64,000 nucleotides of DNA, from the NCBI GenBank assembly GCA_026419785.1, contig JAODTK010000965.1:434001-498000 (forward strand), written 5' to 3'. Of the stretch, positions 1-12,617 are shown one piece after another. This stretch comes from Sclerodactyla briareus (Eukaryota; Echinodermata; Holothuroidea; Dendrochirotida; Sclerodactylidae). Each line of letters begins with the position of its first letter. Position 1 is the stretch's first letter. The notes under the pieces were generated by a model. The model had not been told where the DNA came from. It did not search any database and was given only the letters and a program-made list of their open reading frames with translations. The translations under genes were made by a program, and so were the position numbers.

Positions 1-1030
1 AACTCAACAGAGGACATTGCTTGGCCAAAAGTTGAAGTTCAGGACAGGGTGTACGACATGGGTGGAGGAGGAGAACATTTTCATAAAAACCATATGTCTT
101 CAAAGTCGTTCAAGGTCACGTATGGGCAAATCTGCCAATGTTATGTGTTCCTGCAACAACTTCCAACTTGACCTTTCCTGATGTGGTTATATTTCAGGAC
201 AGGGTTGTATCCCATCTAGGGTTACATTTTTTATGACCAAACGGGCATGTCAGCTAAGGTCATTAAAGTTCATGTTGGGTCCAAAACTAGTTTTTTGCCA
301 ATAACAGGGAATAAGAATATCTGCCGAGGTGGGAAGTACGCAGTGTGATCCACTCGTGGGCCTACTCTGTTTGTCACTTTGAACTCAATGTGACTGTCAT
401 GTTTCGGGATTCAAGGAACCTGCAGATCGCAATATGGATCAATAATGGATCGAACTTAGTGCAGAGTTAGGGTTTTCGGTAGAGGTTTTGTCTTGGTCAT
501 TTCTGGATTCAGGATCAAACATCATCTAATGACAATGTCGAAAGGTCCAAAGTTAGTTCTATATAAAAAAAATATGCTATAGTTAGGAGTGTCCTGGGTC
601 TCAAGTAACAAGGGGCAAAGCGGTTTTATTACCTTCGGTCAATAAAGGGTTGTGTGTTCCTGAGTACATAATGCTATTGGCTTTTCGTGTTGGTGAAATC
701 CCAGCAAGGCAAGCATTTTCATAAAAAAAAAACATTCATGTTCAGCAAAGGTCATTCCAGTAAAACACAACTGCCAAAATATTAAAATTTTCTGCAACAA
801 ATTCCAGTGAATGGTATGCCACTAGGGATGACATTGTTGGGACATAATGCACCCAAATCATCAAGGGGTAACATTTCATTACAAACCGTTATGTCATTCA
901 AAGTCATTCGAGGGTCAGTTACTGTTATAAGAGGAGTTTTGAGGCCTGATTATCAAATCCTACTCATTATTCCAAAGATTCCTCTAGCCCTCTACCGTGA
1001 GGCACGGTCCAAGAAACAAGTTGGGAAATA
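1..1030. repeat. Degenerate tandem-like repeat region
   Basis: Related phrases recur here: 'ttcataaaaa...cat', 'tctgccaa/ctgccaaaat', 'cctgcaacaa.ttcca' and 'tagggttacatt/tagggatgacatt' appear near 80-230 and again near 715-840. Short TCAAGGTCA-like words are frequent. No exon with a convincing splice border was seen. The unit length could not be fixed by eye because copies are strongly diverged. Confidence 0.4.
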
Positions 1031-1369
1031 GTATTGTGAATGCGAAATCAGCTGAAAGACATAGGCAGGAAAATCAGCTTTGGTTGGGTTAGTAATACAA
1101 GGCTGTTGTATCATATTAGGTGAGGAACCTATACTAACTGTATTGAGCATTGTTTCAATATGTTGTGGTCAAGACATATTATGTTGTGTATGAAATGTGA
1201 CATATGAACATATGGAGTGATTATGACAATTAGGGGTTATAGTTTCAAGACTTGTACTGAACATGAACACCTGTGGTTATTAGTTTACTCTGTGTGTTGT
1301 TGGCACCGAAACTTTTCAACTTGACTTCAACCTGTCTAATTGGCATAATTTTAGGCCATAATTCAAAAG

Positions 1370-1870
1370 TTTGCCATATTTACATGAAACCTGGTGGGTA
1401 TGGTGGCTTAGCCCCCGACATTTTAACAAGATGTCAGGTCACTGGAGAGCATTCAGCGTGTCTAAGTTGCATAATTATTCCAAAGTTTCTTCGATTTTCA
1501 CAAAGCTGGATATTGGTATGGTGTGCCTTCAATCCAATTTCCCAATTACATAGATTCGAGTCACTGGGGGGTATTCATGCCCCCCCCTGTTTGATGATGT
1601 GTCTCATTCATGCAAATTCTCAAGTTCGGTGGAATTCCATGAAACATATTAGTGCAGTCCACTTATGCTCCTGAGTTATTTCAAATTAGAAAATGGGTCA
1701 CTGGAAATCAAGTAGATATTGTGTCTAACTTTGCAAATTTAGGCAATTTTCGTCGATCATTTCCATCAAAATTGAAACTCATTTGGTAGACATGGTCAAT
1801 AATTAGTACTTAAGAATTTTTAAAATTGGGTCACTGATCAGTTAGCTGTTTTGTTTAAATGCTAATACCA
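1370..1870. repeat. Degenerate ~130 bp tandem repeat array
   Basis: The phrase GGTCACTGG recurs at about 1436, 1560, 1694 and 1835, spacing roughly 125-140 bases. It is followed by related text (tctaagttgcataatt, gtgtctcattcatgcaaatt, gtgtctaactttgcaaattt). A related phrase appears near 42060-42110, so the family is dispersed. The open frames across this stretch are by-products of the array. Confidence 0.5.
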
Positions 1871-3389
1871 AATACTAAAGCAACCCCCCCCATAGTTAAA
1901 TGCCTTGTACTTGTTCGATGGGACTAATAATGGAAAAAGATCGCTGTAACCAGGGAGATCATGGGGGCGATCACCTTTGTATTGTCTTCATCCATATATC
2001 AGCTCCATGGTCACCAACTCCGTTAAGTTTGTCAGTGAGTAATGTACAAAATGGGCAAAGTTTCCACGTGCAACAATTACGTTTATTCACCAGCTTGTAA
2101 ATAGGCGGATGCAATGTAGAATCATTTTGTTCACTCAAATAATTTGCTTTGGGAGGGAGACTGCCCCCCCTCAAGTTTTCCTGAGAGGAAATTGGGAAGG
2201 AAAAAGCAAGTTGCGGAAAATGCCGGAAATTTTCGATTTAACATGCCGGAAACATGCAAAAAATGTTCGCGCGCGCTCACGCGACGCACTAGTAGTTTCT
2301 GATGGCTGACTTCTGATGAATGACTGACAAACGTTTTTGCCTCCAAATTGGATGGACACGTACGCCCATGGCTTTTCCCTCTGATCCCCCCAGGGACTGT
2401 TCGGTAGACCCCTAGATCCCATGCAAACAATGCCAGAGTAGGAAATGTAATTGAAAAATATAAATGTGTGAATTATGCGGTTGAATCATATAAGTTATGC
2501 CCATGGAATGACCATAGGACAACTTTTTCGGTTTGTCTCAACTCAAATCACACATGTAGGATGGGTGCTATCAAGTGCCGTTTCCGGCGATCTAGAGGGT
2601 ATCGAAAAGCTAAATTTTCTAAGATATGCGCTGTGCCCAACCATGGTGGCGCTCCGCTACCCATGACTGAGATAAGGGCTGGGGGAATTCTGTTTATTAG
2701 GACATGATTGGAGAGTTGGCTATTTCTATTTTGACAAGCGCTGCTGTCTGTGTTTTCAGCCACTTATATTTTTGTAGTAGTTCTTTGAGGTTCTTGATTA
2801 TGCCTTTGTCTTTCAGCAAAGCAGTACATTAGTGTCATTTTTAGGTTTATTATAACAGTATCTATTTATGGAAGGTCAGAAGTACATGCAAATATAGTGT
2901 CATCTTCATTTCATCGTTTCAAGTTTTTTCTTCTGATTTGCTTTGGAGATCCAATAAGAGAAGCAGTCAGCTGTCTAATAACCCATGCTCAGGTCTGTTG
3001 ACTTCAATGATGGCGCTATACCATTTTCAGCTTCATTTGTTTATATATTTATTATTTTATTTACGTGATTCCAAACCCAGGAAGTATGTGTACCTTAAAA
3101 AGCAACCATGATGCAATGGTGACGCCGATGTCGTGCAGCTCCCATTTCATAGAAGAGAAAGGAATGTTCAAGCTTAATGGCATACACATTGTTTGAATTT
3201 CCCTAATTTTACAAATCAGTCTATGGTATGCACTTTGTGGAGGTCAACATCGGTTTTCTCTCCTTCACATTTCTCTAAATGACTATGATAAGATAATTCA
3301 TTTTCACTGATTCACCTTGAAATATAGGAACCTTGATAATTAAAGATAGCTCTTTGATGATAGATATTGTGTCGGTTTTTCTGTTCCAG
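1871..3389. other. No gene recognised; probable intron or upstream sequence of the exon at 3390
   Basis: Mostly AT-rich unique-looking sequence. There is a small CpG-rich patch near 2267-2290 (cgcgcgcgctcacgcgacgc) and a C-run at 2164-2170. A pyrimidine-rich tract leads into the acceptor at 3389. No upstream exon of the plus-strand gene could be identified. Confidence 0.4.
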
Positions 3390-3558
3390 GCTCTTCTTCA
3401 CCATCGTTCATTTTTCAAGGGTAGTGCAAGAAATCTATGAGCGATTCCAGGAAGCCAAAGTTGATTTGAAACAGAATTTTAGTAAAGACGACTTTGCAAT
3501 ATTTACTGACCCAAAAAACAACAAAAAAACCAGAAAGCAGAGGCTTGTGATCAATTGA
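3390..3558 (+). CDS. Terminal coding exon of an unidentified gene
   Basis: A good acceptor (tttttctgttccag, ending at 3389) is followed by one base completing a split codon. Then 55 codons stay open to a TGA at 3556-3558. The peptide begins with a hydrophobic run (LFFTIVHFSRVVQEIYERFQ), continues with an acidic/amphipathic middle (KVDLKQNFSKDDFAIFTDP) and ends in a basic tail rich in Lys/Arg/Asn. The amphipathic segment could be the end of a membrane or coiled helix. Codon use and the splice border make a real last exon likely. I do not recognise the family and do not name a function. Earlier exons must lie upstream, probably outside the window. Its 3' end converges with the 3' end of LRR1 about 7.8 kb away. 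Confidence 0.6.
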
Positions 3559-3579
3559 CCGCCTTCATAACCTTTCACT

Positions 3580-4660
3580 CAAAGTGTTTAACCTCAGATA
3601 CCTTTGACCTGACTCCAAGACATTGGATTACAGACCGATAACTCTCCGTGGGATTACTTATACTTTCAAGCAAGAGAATAGCAGAGCGCAGACTGTGACT
3701 CTCCCGAGGCCAGTGACCGCTGCCCTGACCCCAAAACAATAGGGACCATTGTAATATTTAAGATGAACACACTACCAAGCATGAGTATGTGTTACCAAGC
3801 CAAAATTGGTACGTAAATGCAAACACAATTCCCTATCTCTCCCCAAAAATGACTCCCAGCATTAATGGGGTTATTGTACTCGCAATAAAAGCTACACACC
3901 AAAATCTAACCCGATGTCCAATGGCATTCGGGAGTCATCGTGTTTGGAAGATCTCAGACTTTGACCTTCAATGACCTCATATGACCTCTGACCTGACCCC
4001 ACACCAAGAGGGATATCACATGTATTCATTATATGGGGAACCAGTACCAAGCTATGAGCTTCATCATCCAGGTGGGTCGGTTAAGCTCTTCATAAGCTAA
4101 AAATTTCACAATTTCCTCAAAATGACAGCTGGTCTGCAGCCAAATAGTAGGTGCTTGATACTCTCCATAAGAAAGCTACACCAAATTTCAGCTTGATTAA
4201 ACCAAGCGTTCTGGACATCCGATCGCAAGAATTTTATACTTGACCTCTAATGACCTTTGACATGACCCTGAAACAATATGGCTGATGTATTATTATTGGG
4301 GGAACCCAGATATTAGTGTGAGCTTCATTCCATCCAGGTGGGTATAGTTATGCCTACACAAGCTGAAATTGCACAAAATATCAATTTTTTTCCCAAAATG
4401 ATCACTGGTACGCATCAAAAATAGAAGGGGCGCGTGCCACTTCCTTAGGATAACTACACACCAAATATCACGACAAGCATTCTTGACTTCTCCCCACAGA
4501 TTTTCAGACTTTGACCTAAGATTACCTTGACCTCAGATTACCTTGACCTGACCTCAAAACAATTGGATTCATTTACTCATTATGGGGAATGCACATACCG
4601 AGTGTAAGAGCTTCATCCAGCCAGTGGGGTCGAGTTATGCTCTTCACAAGCCAGGCCATC
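3580..4660. repeat. Tandem array of a ~275 bp degenerate repeat
   Basis: Units share the order: TTTGACCT..TGACCTGACCCC(A)AAACAAT, then CATTATGGGGAA, then ACCAAGTGTGAGCTTCATCCA, then CCAGGTGGGTCGAGTTATGCTCTTCA. Anchors 'gacctgacccca', 'gacatgaccctg' and 'gacctgacctca' fall near 3990, 4263 and 4543, giving a period of about 275 bases. An earlier degraded unit spans 3600-3780. Confidence 0.7.
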
Positions 4661-5214
4661 ATACATACACACTAGTGTCATGACTGCAATAGATTATTAG
4701 ATTTCCAGTTTGATAATTCATGGGTTTAGCCGGTTACATAGAAATACCAACTAGTACATGTTTGTTTGTGAGGATGGGTTGAGTTTCCAATAGGACGTTA
4801 ATCTATATATTGCTTCATTTCATCGTCTCAAGAGAAAATAAACTCCGGAGTAGGGGAGACAGTTCATGACATTGAAGAACACACCTACCCTATACAATGC
4901 CTTCTTTAGTTGTACACAGTCAACTTCAGCTAGGGTCTTCTTAGTCTCACCCTGAGGTCACGGGTGTTGCAAATCTCATCAGGCCTAGGTTGGTTCATCG
5001 TAGATAAGGTTCACTCACTCGTATCACAAACAGTTTCGTACAGTTTTTCAGGCATCATCAACCTATCAGATCAAGGTGATCGAAACTTAGTAAGTACTGT
5101 AACAAATAACCAAAAAGCCGAACAAGGCGTAGTGATTCCTTGATTCAGTTCTATTGCTATGAACAGATAAAAGAAACAAATGGGATTAAACCCAGATCGA
5201 TAGCGACCAAGTGT

Positions 5215-5345
5215 CCCAATGTTTCCATGGACTATGGACTTCTGCTACCTCAAATTGACCTATGACCTACTCACAAAAAACAACTGGAATCATGTACAAA
5301 TCATGGGAACATACATAACAAGTAAGAGCTGATCCATCCAGGGCA
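5215..5345 (+). repeat. Isolated copy of the ~275 bp repeat family
   Basis: Contains 'attgacctatgacctactcacaaaaaacaactggaatcatg' split over the family order (TGACC...AAACAA.TGGAATCAT), followed by 'aagagctgatccatccagg'. This matches the array at 3580-4660 and a further copy near 20510-20660. Confidence 0.5.
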
Positions 5346-6429
5346 AGCTTTCAAGTAGTAGGCAAGTAGTCACGCATGTTGGTTTCAGCGGTGTGTGATG
5401 CTTTCTCGAAAAAATGATAAGTGGTAGATGCAAGGTCCGATTGATCTCATAATTCAGTTGGTCGATGTGCCAGATGGTGTAGGCGTCCCTATTGTCTTCA
5501 TTAATATTCACAATGGGCCCCTGGCATTGAAGCAAACCTCGAACTTCTTGTGAAAATAAGTGGAAGACTGGAAAGAGGTATTCCGCCATTCTTGTAGGTG
5601 GTGGATCCCCCATAGTGAGTAGAAGGTGTTGGTTCCCAGTTTTATGCCGATATAAATAATCTCATGATTGGGTTAGGGACTTGAAGCAAAATCAAGAGTT
5701 TCAATATCTCAAACATCTGTTTTTGACGACATCAGTAAGGGTGCCAACAACTACAATGATTATCATACAAGACAGGGGCTTTTAAGAGCAGGTTTTTTTG
5801 TTGAATAGGTGCTCGTTGCCGCACCCCTGTGCACTTGGTTCGCTGAAATCGGTCTTCGGAGGGTTTCTCTGCCACAATATGCCAGATTGAATGTACCCAT
5901 GGAAAAAAATTATTAATGATATCAACGGGAAGATGGTCTCTCTATTTTCCATATTTGATTTTTTAAATGCTCGGTATATAAAATAAATAATAGCTTATTA
6001 AATTTGTATTTTTTCAAGCAAATAGACACCAGAAAGGAATGGAGTGGGTTACTCCAATATTCTATAACAAAACAATATAAACTGTACAATACATATAGGA
6101 AAATATCTTCAATATCTCTGTGAAACAGGCAGCTCTTTGCAGTTAGTCATGTTAAACTGCGTTGGGATAGGTATTTCCCCATTTCGAAATTCACTGCCAG
6201 ACTGGCACCCTGTGCTATCTACCAGCAACGCAAAAACAAAAAAAAAAAAAAAGAAGAATTCAGGGCCTAGTAAACCCTATGTCACCGCTGACGGCCAATA
6301 ATTTCCAGGAGAGGGCAACTCCAGAGGGGTTAGCGGGAGGTGGTGTAGTTAGACCCTCATTTCGTGAAGAGAAAAGACGTTGCAGAGCAAAAACAAATTC
6401 TGCAGGGCAAAAATAGCTTATATGATACT

Positions 6430-6570
6430 CAGGCATTTTTGCAACAGGCCTCCCAAAAAAAATAGGAGAAAAAGTTAGGGAGAAAAAGTTGCCAAACGCT
6501 TCTGTTAGTAGGAGGGAAAGTTGGATTTTAGATCAGAAAAGTAGGAGTAAAAGTAGGAGATTCTCACAAG
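6430..6570 (+). repeat. Purine-rich AGTAGGAGAAA repeat, copy 1
   Basis: Short repeats of 'taggagaaaaagt', 'taggagggaaagt' and 'gtaggagtaaaagtaggaga'. The same motif family recurs at 10075-10175. Confidence 0.5.
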
Positions 6571-7239
6571 TAGTTTCATGTCAATCTCACTTAGCTGGGA
6601 TTTTTCTATAGGGCATTTCATTAATCCTATGCAATATGACCTGGAAGTAGTAGGGAAGTCACAAGACGAGAGCTGTTGAAAAGTAGTTCATGCACTTCCT
6701 GCATTTTTCTCCTAAGTCGTTCTTATCTCACTGACAAGTCGCCAAGATTTTTTTTCGACGAGAGTGGTTCTACCTAGACCATGCGTAGTGATTTTCGGCT
6801 CAAATCAGCTGTGCCATTGAGCTAATTGTGGTCTGCCATGTCATCTACCTATCTATATAGTATCGAACTTGTTAGCAATTGCCTTTTCTGGGCCCCCAAA
6901 TGGTCATCTTTTGGTGGATGTTGACCGAACTTGAACTGGACACAATGTACATTGACCCCTGGAATATTTTTCGCTTTGGGAAGTTAGTTCATAGGTCAAA
7001 TGCAACTGAAGAGCAATGTCACAAATAGGCTATTATATGTAAGATTTCAAAAATATCTTTTCAGTAATTTTTCAAGTGCAATTGGATTTTTCTGCAACTT
7101 TGTCCATGAAGTTCCTGGGTGGCGGCGTCTTTCAGACTTGTTTACAGATTCAGGATTCAGGAGGTGATGGTCATATAAATCATTTAAAACAGTAAAACAT
7201 CAGTAAAAATGAAGTAGTTGAGGCCGGCCCCTAAACAAA

Positions 7240-9010
7240 CAGTGGAAGTTGACAAAACTGGGACACAACGTCGGGTCATACTCCCTGGAAATCTTCGACC
7301 ACATAAGGTTAAGGTCAAAGGGTGCAAAACAATAGTGGCACAATCAGCCATTGTGTGTAATAGAGAGTCCGTTAGGGAACAACTGTTGTTCATTACCACT
7401 TGCACAAGCCGAAGGTTGTAAGAGAGGAAGAAACAGGAGGAAGGCAGAGCCATTCCAAAGATAAGAAAATTATTAAAGTGAAGAAGAATGAGGACACCCC
7501 GACACACAGCGTGGATGCCTGATACAGACAATATAGTCAAAGATTGGGGGGGGGGGGGGGGCCCCAGGGGGTCAATGAAAACACTGTAAGGGTTGGGGAG
7601 GCCTAATTCTTTCCATCCGAGTCTTTTCTGTTTTAACTCTAATGGAATTATACGACACAGCATCAAAAAACTGTGAACCAGCTGAAAAAACACCAGGCAA
7701 GAGATGACATTTGGGTGATGAAAACTGCCTTTGTGGCCACCAAGTGGTCATTCTTCGAAAAACATTGTACTTTGTGTAAAATGTGGCAAAACCAAGAGCA
7801 CCAATGGTGCTGAGCCCAAAAACCATACAAAAGTATCAAAATATTTTCATGGCAAAGAGACCAATGGCCAGCTATGTGCTGAATGCCTGAATGCGTCAAG
7901 AAAATCAATTAATTTTCACAAGACTCCACACAATGCCTGATTTAACTCGATAATTGTCATTTTACAAACGAGAGACCAATGGTGCAGTAGATCAAACCAC
8001 CCAATTGTTACCAAATATTCATTGCAAGAGATCAAGTGCAGTTAGGTGTTCAATGTTCAAGAACTTCTAATTGCAATTCATATAGAGGGAGAGATTCATT
8101 TTTGCAATGTTCACACAACAGCTATTTCGACTGTCCTATTCAAATGGATTTCTTTATAAAAAAACAGGTGAAGAGAGGGCAAACACCTAGGAAACATGGT
8201 TTACAAAATTCAAGGAACTTGTATTCTTTGGCAGGATATAAGGAGCTGCATTTTGCACTTCAAAAAAAGGCTGTTTTGTGTCCATTGACTCCATTCAATG
8301 ACCAGCAGTCATCCAAAGAAACGAATGACAATCTGTGGCCAAAATTTAATTCCCATAATCGCCTATTGTATCCATTACATTTACATGGCCAATGTTAATA
8401 GCCCAGCAATCAATGAACTTGTGTCCACATTGGTTAACATCCATCGAAGAACAAATAATTGGTGGTCAAGAAGAATTTCACCTAATGGCCATTGTTCCCC
8501 CAATGACCCTTGGAATTGTCCCTGACCAAGGTCAAAGATTGCCCCAGCATTCAATTGGACCTTATTTGAGTCAACATGCATCAGAATGACTATAATTGGG
8601 GGCCATAACGGCAATTCAAAACAATGGCCTATTGTGCCCCTTTAATATGACCTCTAAGCGTGATCTTCACATGGTCAACATCCAAAGAGTCATCCATTAA
8701 AAGAATAAAAAATTGGCCCCAAAAGGCTAATTTCACACAAGGACCCCTAGTGCTCCTTAAATGACCTTTGACCTTCCATGGGTCAAAGATGCCCCGGGAG
8801 TCAATGAACATTGTGTCAACATTTGGTCAGCATCCGTCAAAGAATGGGCCAGCGAAAGGCAATTTTCACACAATGGTCTATTGTGCCTCTTCATGACCTT
8901 TAACATTCACATAGACAAAGACGCCCGACGGTCTCAATGAACACTGATTATTTGGAGGCCCATAAAGCATTCTTTTCACAATGTTTACTGTGGTAACTCC
9001 AGATGGACTT
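7240..9010. repeat. Long array of a degenerate ~130 bp tandem repeat
   Basis: Units carry 'ttttcacacaatggcctattgtgcc', then 'aatgacctttgacc', then 'ggtcaaagatgcccc', then 'gtcaatgaac.ttgtgtcaacattggt', then 'catccgtcaaagaat'. The 'attgtgcc/attgtatcc/attgttccc' anchor falls near 8271, 8365, 8492, 8631, 8750 and 8880. Earlier, more decayed units share 'agagaccaatgg' near 7857 and 7971. Several open frames here, including a 169-codon minus frame, are explained by the array. A 16-base G-run sits at 7546-7561. Confidence 0.65.
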
Positions 9011-9094
9011 AACGATCCGACATCAACACTATGTGACCAAGATGAAAACTCACCACGCGAGGCACATTATGACCATTCTAATGCACTTTTTAGG

Positions 9095-9745
9095 CGAAGA
9101 TACACTTCGGGATGGGATAGATGGATGGAATGGACAGATGGGTGGGTATGGACAGATGGAGGAATAGATGGGAATGGATAGATGTGATAAAAGGAGGGGC
9201 CTGCATGGATAAATGAATGGGGATGGGTCGGATAGATCGTACGGATAGAGGAAATGGTTTCGTTGGGATGGATAGATGGTGGATGGGATGGAGTAGATGA
9301 GAGTTGGAAATGGAGGGGTTTGGATAGAAGAAAAAATGGATGGGATAAATGGGGTGGATAGATGATGGATGGGATGGATGAGATAGGTGGATGGGATGAT
9401 GGGTTGGATAGAAGAAATGGTTGGGATGGATAGATGGCCTGGAGGAATGGATAGATAGATGGGATAGGTTAGAGGTGGGTTGGAGAGAAGAAATGGATGG
9501 GATGATGGGATGGAAGATGGGGTGGAGTGGATATATAGATGGGATATGGATGGGTGGATGGGTTGGATAGTTAGATCAGTATGGATAGAGGAATGGAATG
9601 GGTGTGGAATGGGGGGATGAGGATGGCTGGATGGATGGGATGAGATAGATGAATGGGATGGATATATCATAGATCGGATAGATGATGGATGGAGGAGAGG
9701 GACAGATGGGAGGACAGCTGGGTGATGGATGGATAGAAAGGGTAT
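9095..9745 (+). repeat. GGATGGATA-type minisatellite
   Basis: About 650 bases built almost wholly from variants of gatggatgggat, ggatagatgg and ggaatggata, strongly purine-rich on the plus strand. The longest open frame of the window (239 codons, minus, 9050-9769) is a Ser/Pro/His/Ile-rich translation of this satellite and is not a gene. Confidence 0.9.
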
Positions 9746-11332
9746 GACATGCGGATCACAATGGTTCAAACAAAATGATGTGTTTGAACTAAAACTGCAG
9801 GAGATCCCTAGATGGATGGCTATCTACAAACAGCAATTGCGGTGTGCTTCAGAACAATTGCCAACTAAACTCCACATTTGGTATCTTTGCAATGACATTT
9901 TTGGCTACATCTGGACGGTTTGAGATGACAGGTTTTTCAACTAAATAGATGGTCCTTAATGCATCTTTGACTGTACAGCAAAATTCAGGAAAGGACTTCC
10001 ATTTCCATAGTTGATATCTGTGTCTGGCAGTCCTCACGATCCTTCAATTCTGTGTTTTTTGAGCGAACATTTGAAAAAAGTAGGAGAAAGTAGGATTTGT
10101 TAAGAAAAAGAAAAATGTAGGAGAAGTAGTAGGAAGGCAAAGGGCAAAAAGTAGGAGAGTTGAAAAAAGTAGGAGCCTGTTGAATCCATGGATACTCTGC
10201 TAATTGCATCACGGACCCCACTCCACCTCGGCACCACAGTGAGTCGCGTCCCTGCATTAGTCAACACTTGAACTGTTTTCAGCTATCTGACCTCTGATCT
10301 ATTGTTATTAAAAAACAGGCGAAAGCAAGGAAAAAGTGGCCATCATAGTACCTGACAGGACATGTTCTACGCACAGCTAATTCTTGAACTGTGCAATGAG
10401 TGTTGTGGCATTAAATCATGTCAGCTGGGTGCATATAGGTTACGTTTCGTTCAGTGTAGATTGCTCATACGACTGGTTTATACAAACTGTGAGAACCATT
10501 ACAGGTATTAGTCATAGGACCACTAAAATGCGGTGCATCCATGTAATGCCACAAAATTACCATAAAACAAAAGGTAAAAATATTGTACCTATAGCTGCAG
10601 CATATGATATGCAGCATTAATGTCCTTGGTGGAGCCTTATTTCTAATTGTACTCCTTTTTCTAGCCATTGGAAATCTATTATGCCGAATATAGTGCTGAA
10701 TGGATCTACTGCCCTGAAGTGGTTGTGGCAAATCCATATTCCATACCCTCTCTTTGGCACCAACCCCTCAAATTCTACTCCATTCTGAACACAAAGCAAT
10801 GGTCCCCCTGCCCTTCTCATTGTTGGAATGACAAAAAACAAGGTTGTAAATCTACTATGATCTTGGACAAAAGGATACTTGGGGCGCCGCTCAACCGAAA
10901 ATACTTGATCCACATCAACAATTACAAGAACTTAACTTGCACTTAGGAACATTTTTGTGATCAGCAGATGTCCGGGAGATTTTGTCTGAAACAGATAGTA
11001 GCTGTGTGGAAGCTTCTGCAGTTCCTGCCTTTCATGTCACCTTCATGCACCGCTCTCCAAAATGGAGATCCCTACAGCACTTCTCATGGCATTCAATGCC
11101 CCCAACCACAAGGATGGCACTACCATCAAATCCCTCGCTCAAATTGCCTCAGCCGTGCCAAGTCCTACTTTGGACTCTGTCCATGATTCCCTAATGTACT
11201 TCCTTCAGTACTTTTCATGGCCTTCACAACCACTCATGAATAGGAAGGCATGAACAATGCCAACTATGTCACCTTGCCCCCTTAGCACCCCCTCCTGCCA
11301 CCAAGCCCTCCAAGGCCACCCCCCCTCTCTCC
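9746..11332. other. No gene recognised
   Basis: Mixed unique-looking sequence downstream of LRR1 on the minus strand. It contains a second AGTAGGAG tract at 10075-10175. Open frames on both strands are short and lack splice context or family features. Part of it could be LRR1 3' UTR (just below 11333). Confidence 0.4.
10075..10175 (+). repeat. Purine-rich AGTAGGAGAAA repeat, copy 2
   Basis: Repeats of 'agtaggagaaagtagga', 'gtaggagaagtagtagga' and 'agtaggagagttg'. Same motif family as 6430-6570. Confidence 0.5.
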
Positions 11333-11556
11333 TTAGCAGTGAGCAACTGCGCGAGCACAGCACACCCTTCATTGGGACAACCACCCAGATCCGTTGGACA
11401 TCATCACGCTGCCAGCGATGCTATGGATTGTTGAAGGTTATGTAGGCTGGGGAGTACGGTCGGAAGCTGGGCCTACCGCAGTCCCGTAGCAGCGCATGGC
11501 TCCGTCAAGGAACATGCCAAACAGTTGAGGGGACAGTCCGTGGACAATACCGAATC
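11333..11556 (-). CDS. LRR1: LRR1 (CUL2 receptor), last coding exon, frame-disrupted
   Basis: On the minus strand the acceptor cccttctag ends at 11557. The preceding exon ends ...VIKY with a split codon, and this one continues as R-I-R-Y...V-P-S-T-V-W-H, then a Cys-Gly-Arg motif. This matches the human LRR1 C-terminus in order (R-I-P-Y, I-P-F-H-L-C, C-x-C-G-R). A second frame gives HSIAGSVMMSNGSG, matching HSVAHTVVLVDN of human LRR1, and then a Cys-rich end (V-C-C-A-R / V-L-C-S-R-S-C). The family matches fall in more than one frame, with an in-frame TGA between the W-H and C-G-R segments. At least two shifts are therefore present. LRR1 recruits CUL2-Elongin to ubiquitylate MCM7 when replication ends; this tail belongs to its ligase-binding part. 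The stop position (TAA at 11333-11335) is the best guess. Confidence 0.7.
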
Positions 11557-12384
11557 CTAGAAGGGTAAAAAGAGATGTCATTATACGCAGTCTGCCGAAC
11601 TGATTGCACTCTTTGTTTTAGTCAATTGAGCAAACCAGAAAAATCATAATATTTACTCTATGGGATTATGCACACCAATAAGATGTGGTTCTGGCGAGTT
11701 CTACTCATCCTGAATATACTGTGAAAGAAATTGATTGATATCTGATTTTTCTAACTCAATTGAAGTTGTTTTCCTGATCTTTTGAAAAACACCAACGCCG
11801 TGAAAAACATTGAAGGATTTGCCTTCATGGAACGCTGTCTGAGCAACAAACAAAATTGAATGATCGATTCGAGTGTTAGTAACTAGAGCACCAATTAATG
11901 CTTGTAACACAAATCATGACAGAAAGCCAAAAGGCTTAGTGGTTCATTGACTAATTTCTGATAACCTATATTCAGACATAATACCAAATTATAAACTGTA
12001 CCAGCTGATTCTAGGTAACATACAACATTTCTCCAATTTCATTTTAACAGATTTCAGTCTTTGCCATTCTTGACCCCAAAACATGTACATGTACTCGTTA
12101 TGCCCTTCCATAATTATTCATTATAATAGAAGCCTACTTGGTGAAAATGAATGCATTATTCAAGCTTGCTCGTTAATTAGAAGCTGATTTGACAAAACTA
12201 GCACATGTATAAATTGACTGGGCACATGTCCAAGGAACATAGTACCAACAGTGATGTGTAAGGTATCTACACAAACATGTTAGAGAACATCCTAACTCAC
12301 TTGATCAGGGCTCAAATATTAGGTCATCTGATCAACACAATTCATGGAGACATGGACATAGCGACAAAAAAGCAACAAACATCA

Positions 12385-12475
12385 AGGGCCGAAGAATAGT
12401 AGAGTGGTAACAGTTGCAAGCAAACATTCCGGGTTTGAACTCCAGCAGTCACTGAACGTTTTTCCCTAGGTGCTG
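12385..12475 (+). mobile_element. Possible tRNA-derived SINE head
   Basis: 'aatagtagagtggtaaca' resembles a Pol III A box. About 35 bases later 'gggtttgaactcc' resembles a B box (GGTTCGANNCC). No cloverleaf with paired acceptor stem was seen, so it is not called a tRNA gene. Confidence 0.35.
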
Positions 12476-12617
12476 TACTTGCAGTTGTGATGGGCGAGCT
12501 CTTCACTTCATGGTGCCGCTGTGATGCAGTGGATTGGTCCCTGGGTTCCTGGGGTTTTGGTTTTGATTTATTGCATAAGCCGCATCATCGGTCTGGGAGC
12601 ATTCCAGTTGGACATGA

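Larger units (their letters stand above)
4661..7239. other. Intergenic sequence between two convergent genes; scattered repeat scraps
   Basis: Holds one isolated copy of the ~275 bp family (5215-5345), an A-run at 6239-6252 and purine-rich AGTAGGAG-type sequence (6430-6570). A 107-codon minus-strand frame (5290-5613) overlaps the repeat copy and has no recognisable similarity. No exon is supported. Confidence 0.4.

Noticed and set aside
7184..7693. 169-codon minus-strand open frame
   Set aside because: Lies in the ~130 bp tandem array and crosses a G16 run; no family features.
7240..9010. CRISPR-like regular spacing
   Set aside because: The units diverge along their whole length, with no constant short repeat separated by unique spacers; it is an ordinary degenerate tandem array in a eukaryotic genome.
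9050..9769. 239-codon minus-strand open frame, the longest in the window
   Set aside because: It is a translation of the GGATGGATA minisatellite, low-complexity Ser/Pro/His/Ile, with no splice or start context.
10968..11186. Plus-strand frame with C-G-R-F-C-L-like words (S-G-R-F-C-L) near LRR1
   Set aside because: Resembles the human LRR1 C-terminal motif but lies on the wrong strand. The true last exon is on the minus strand at 11333-11556.
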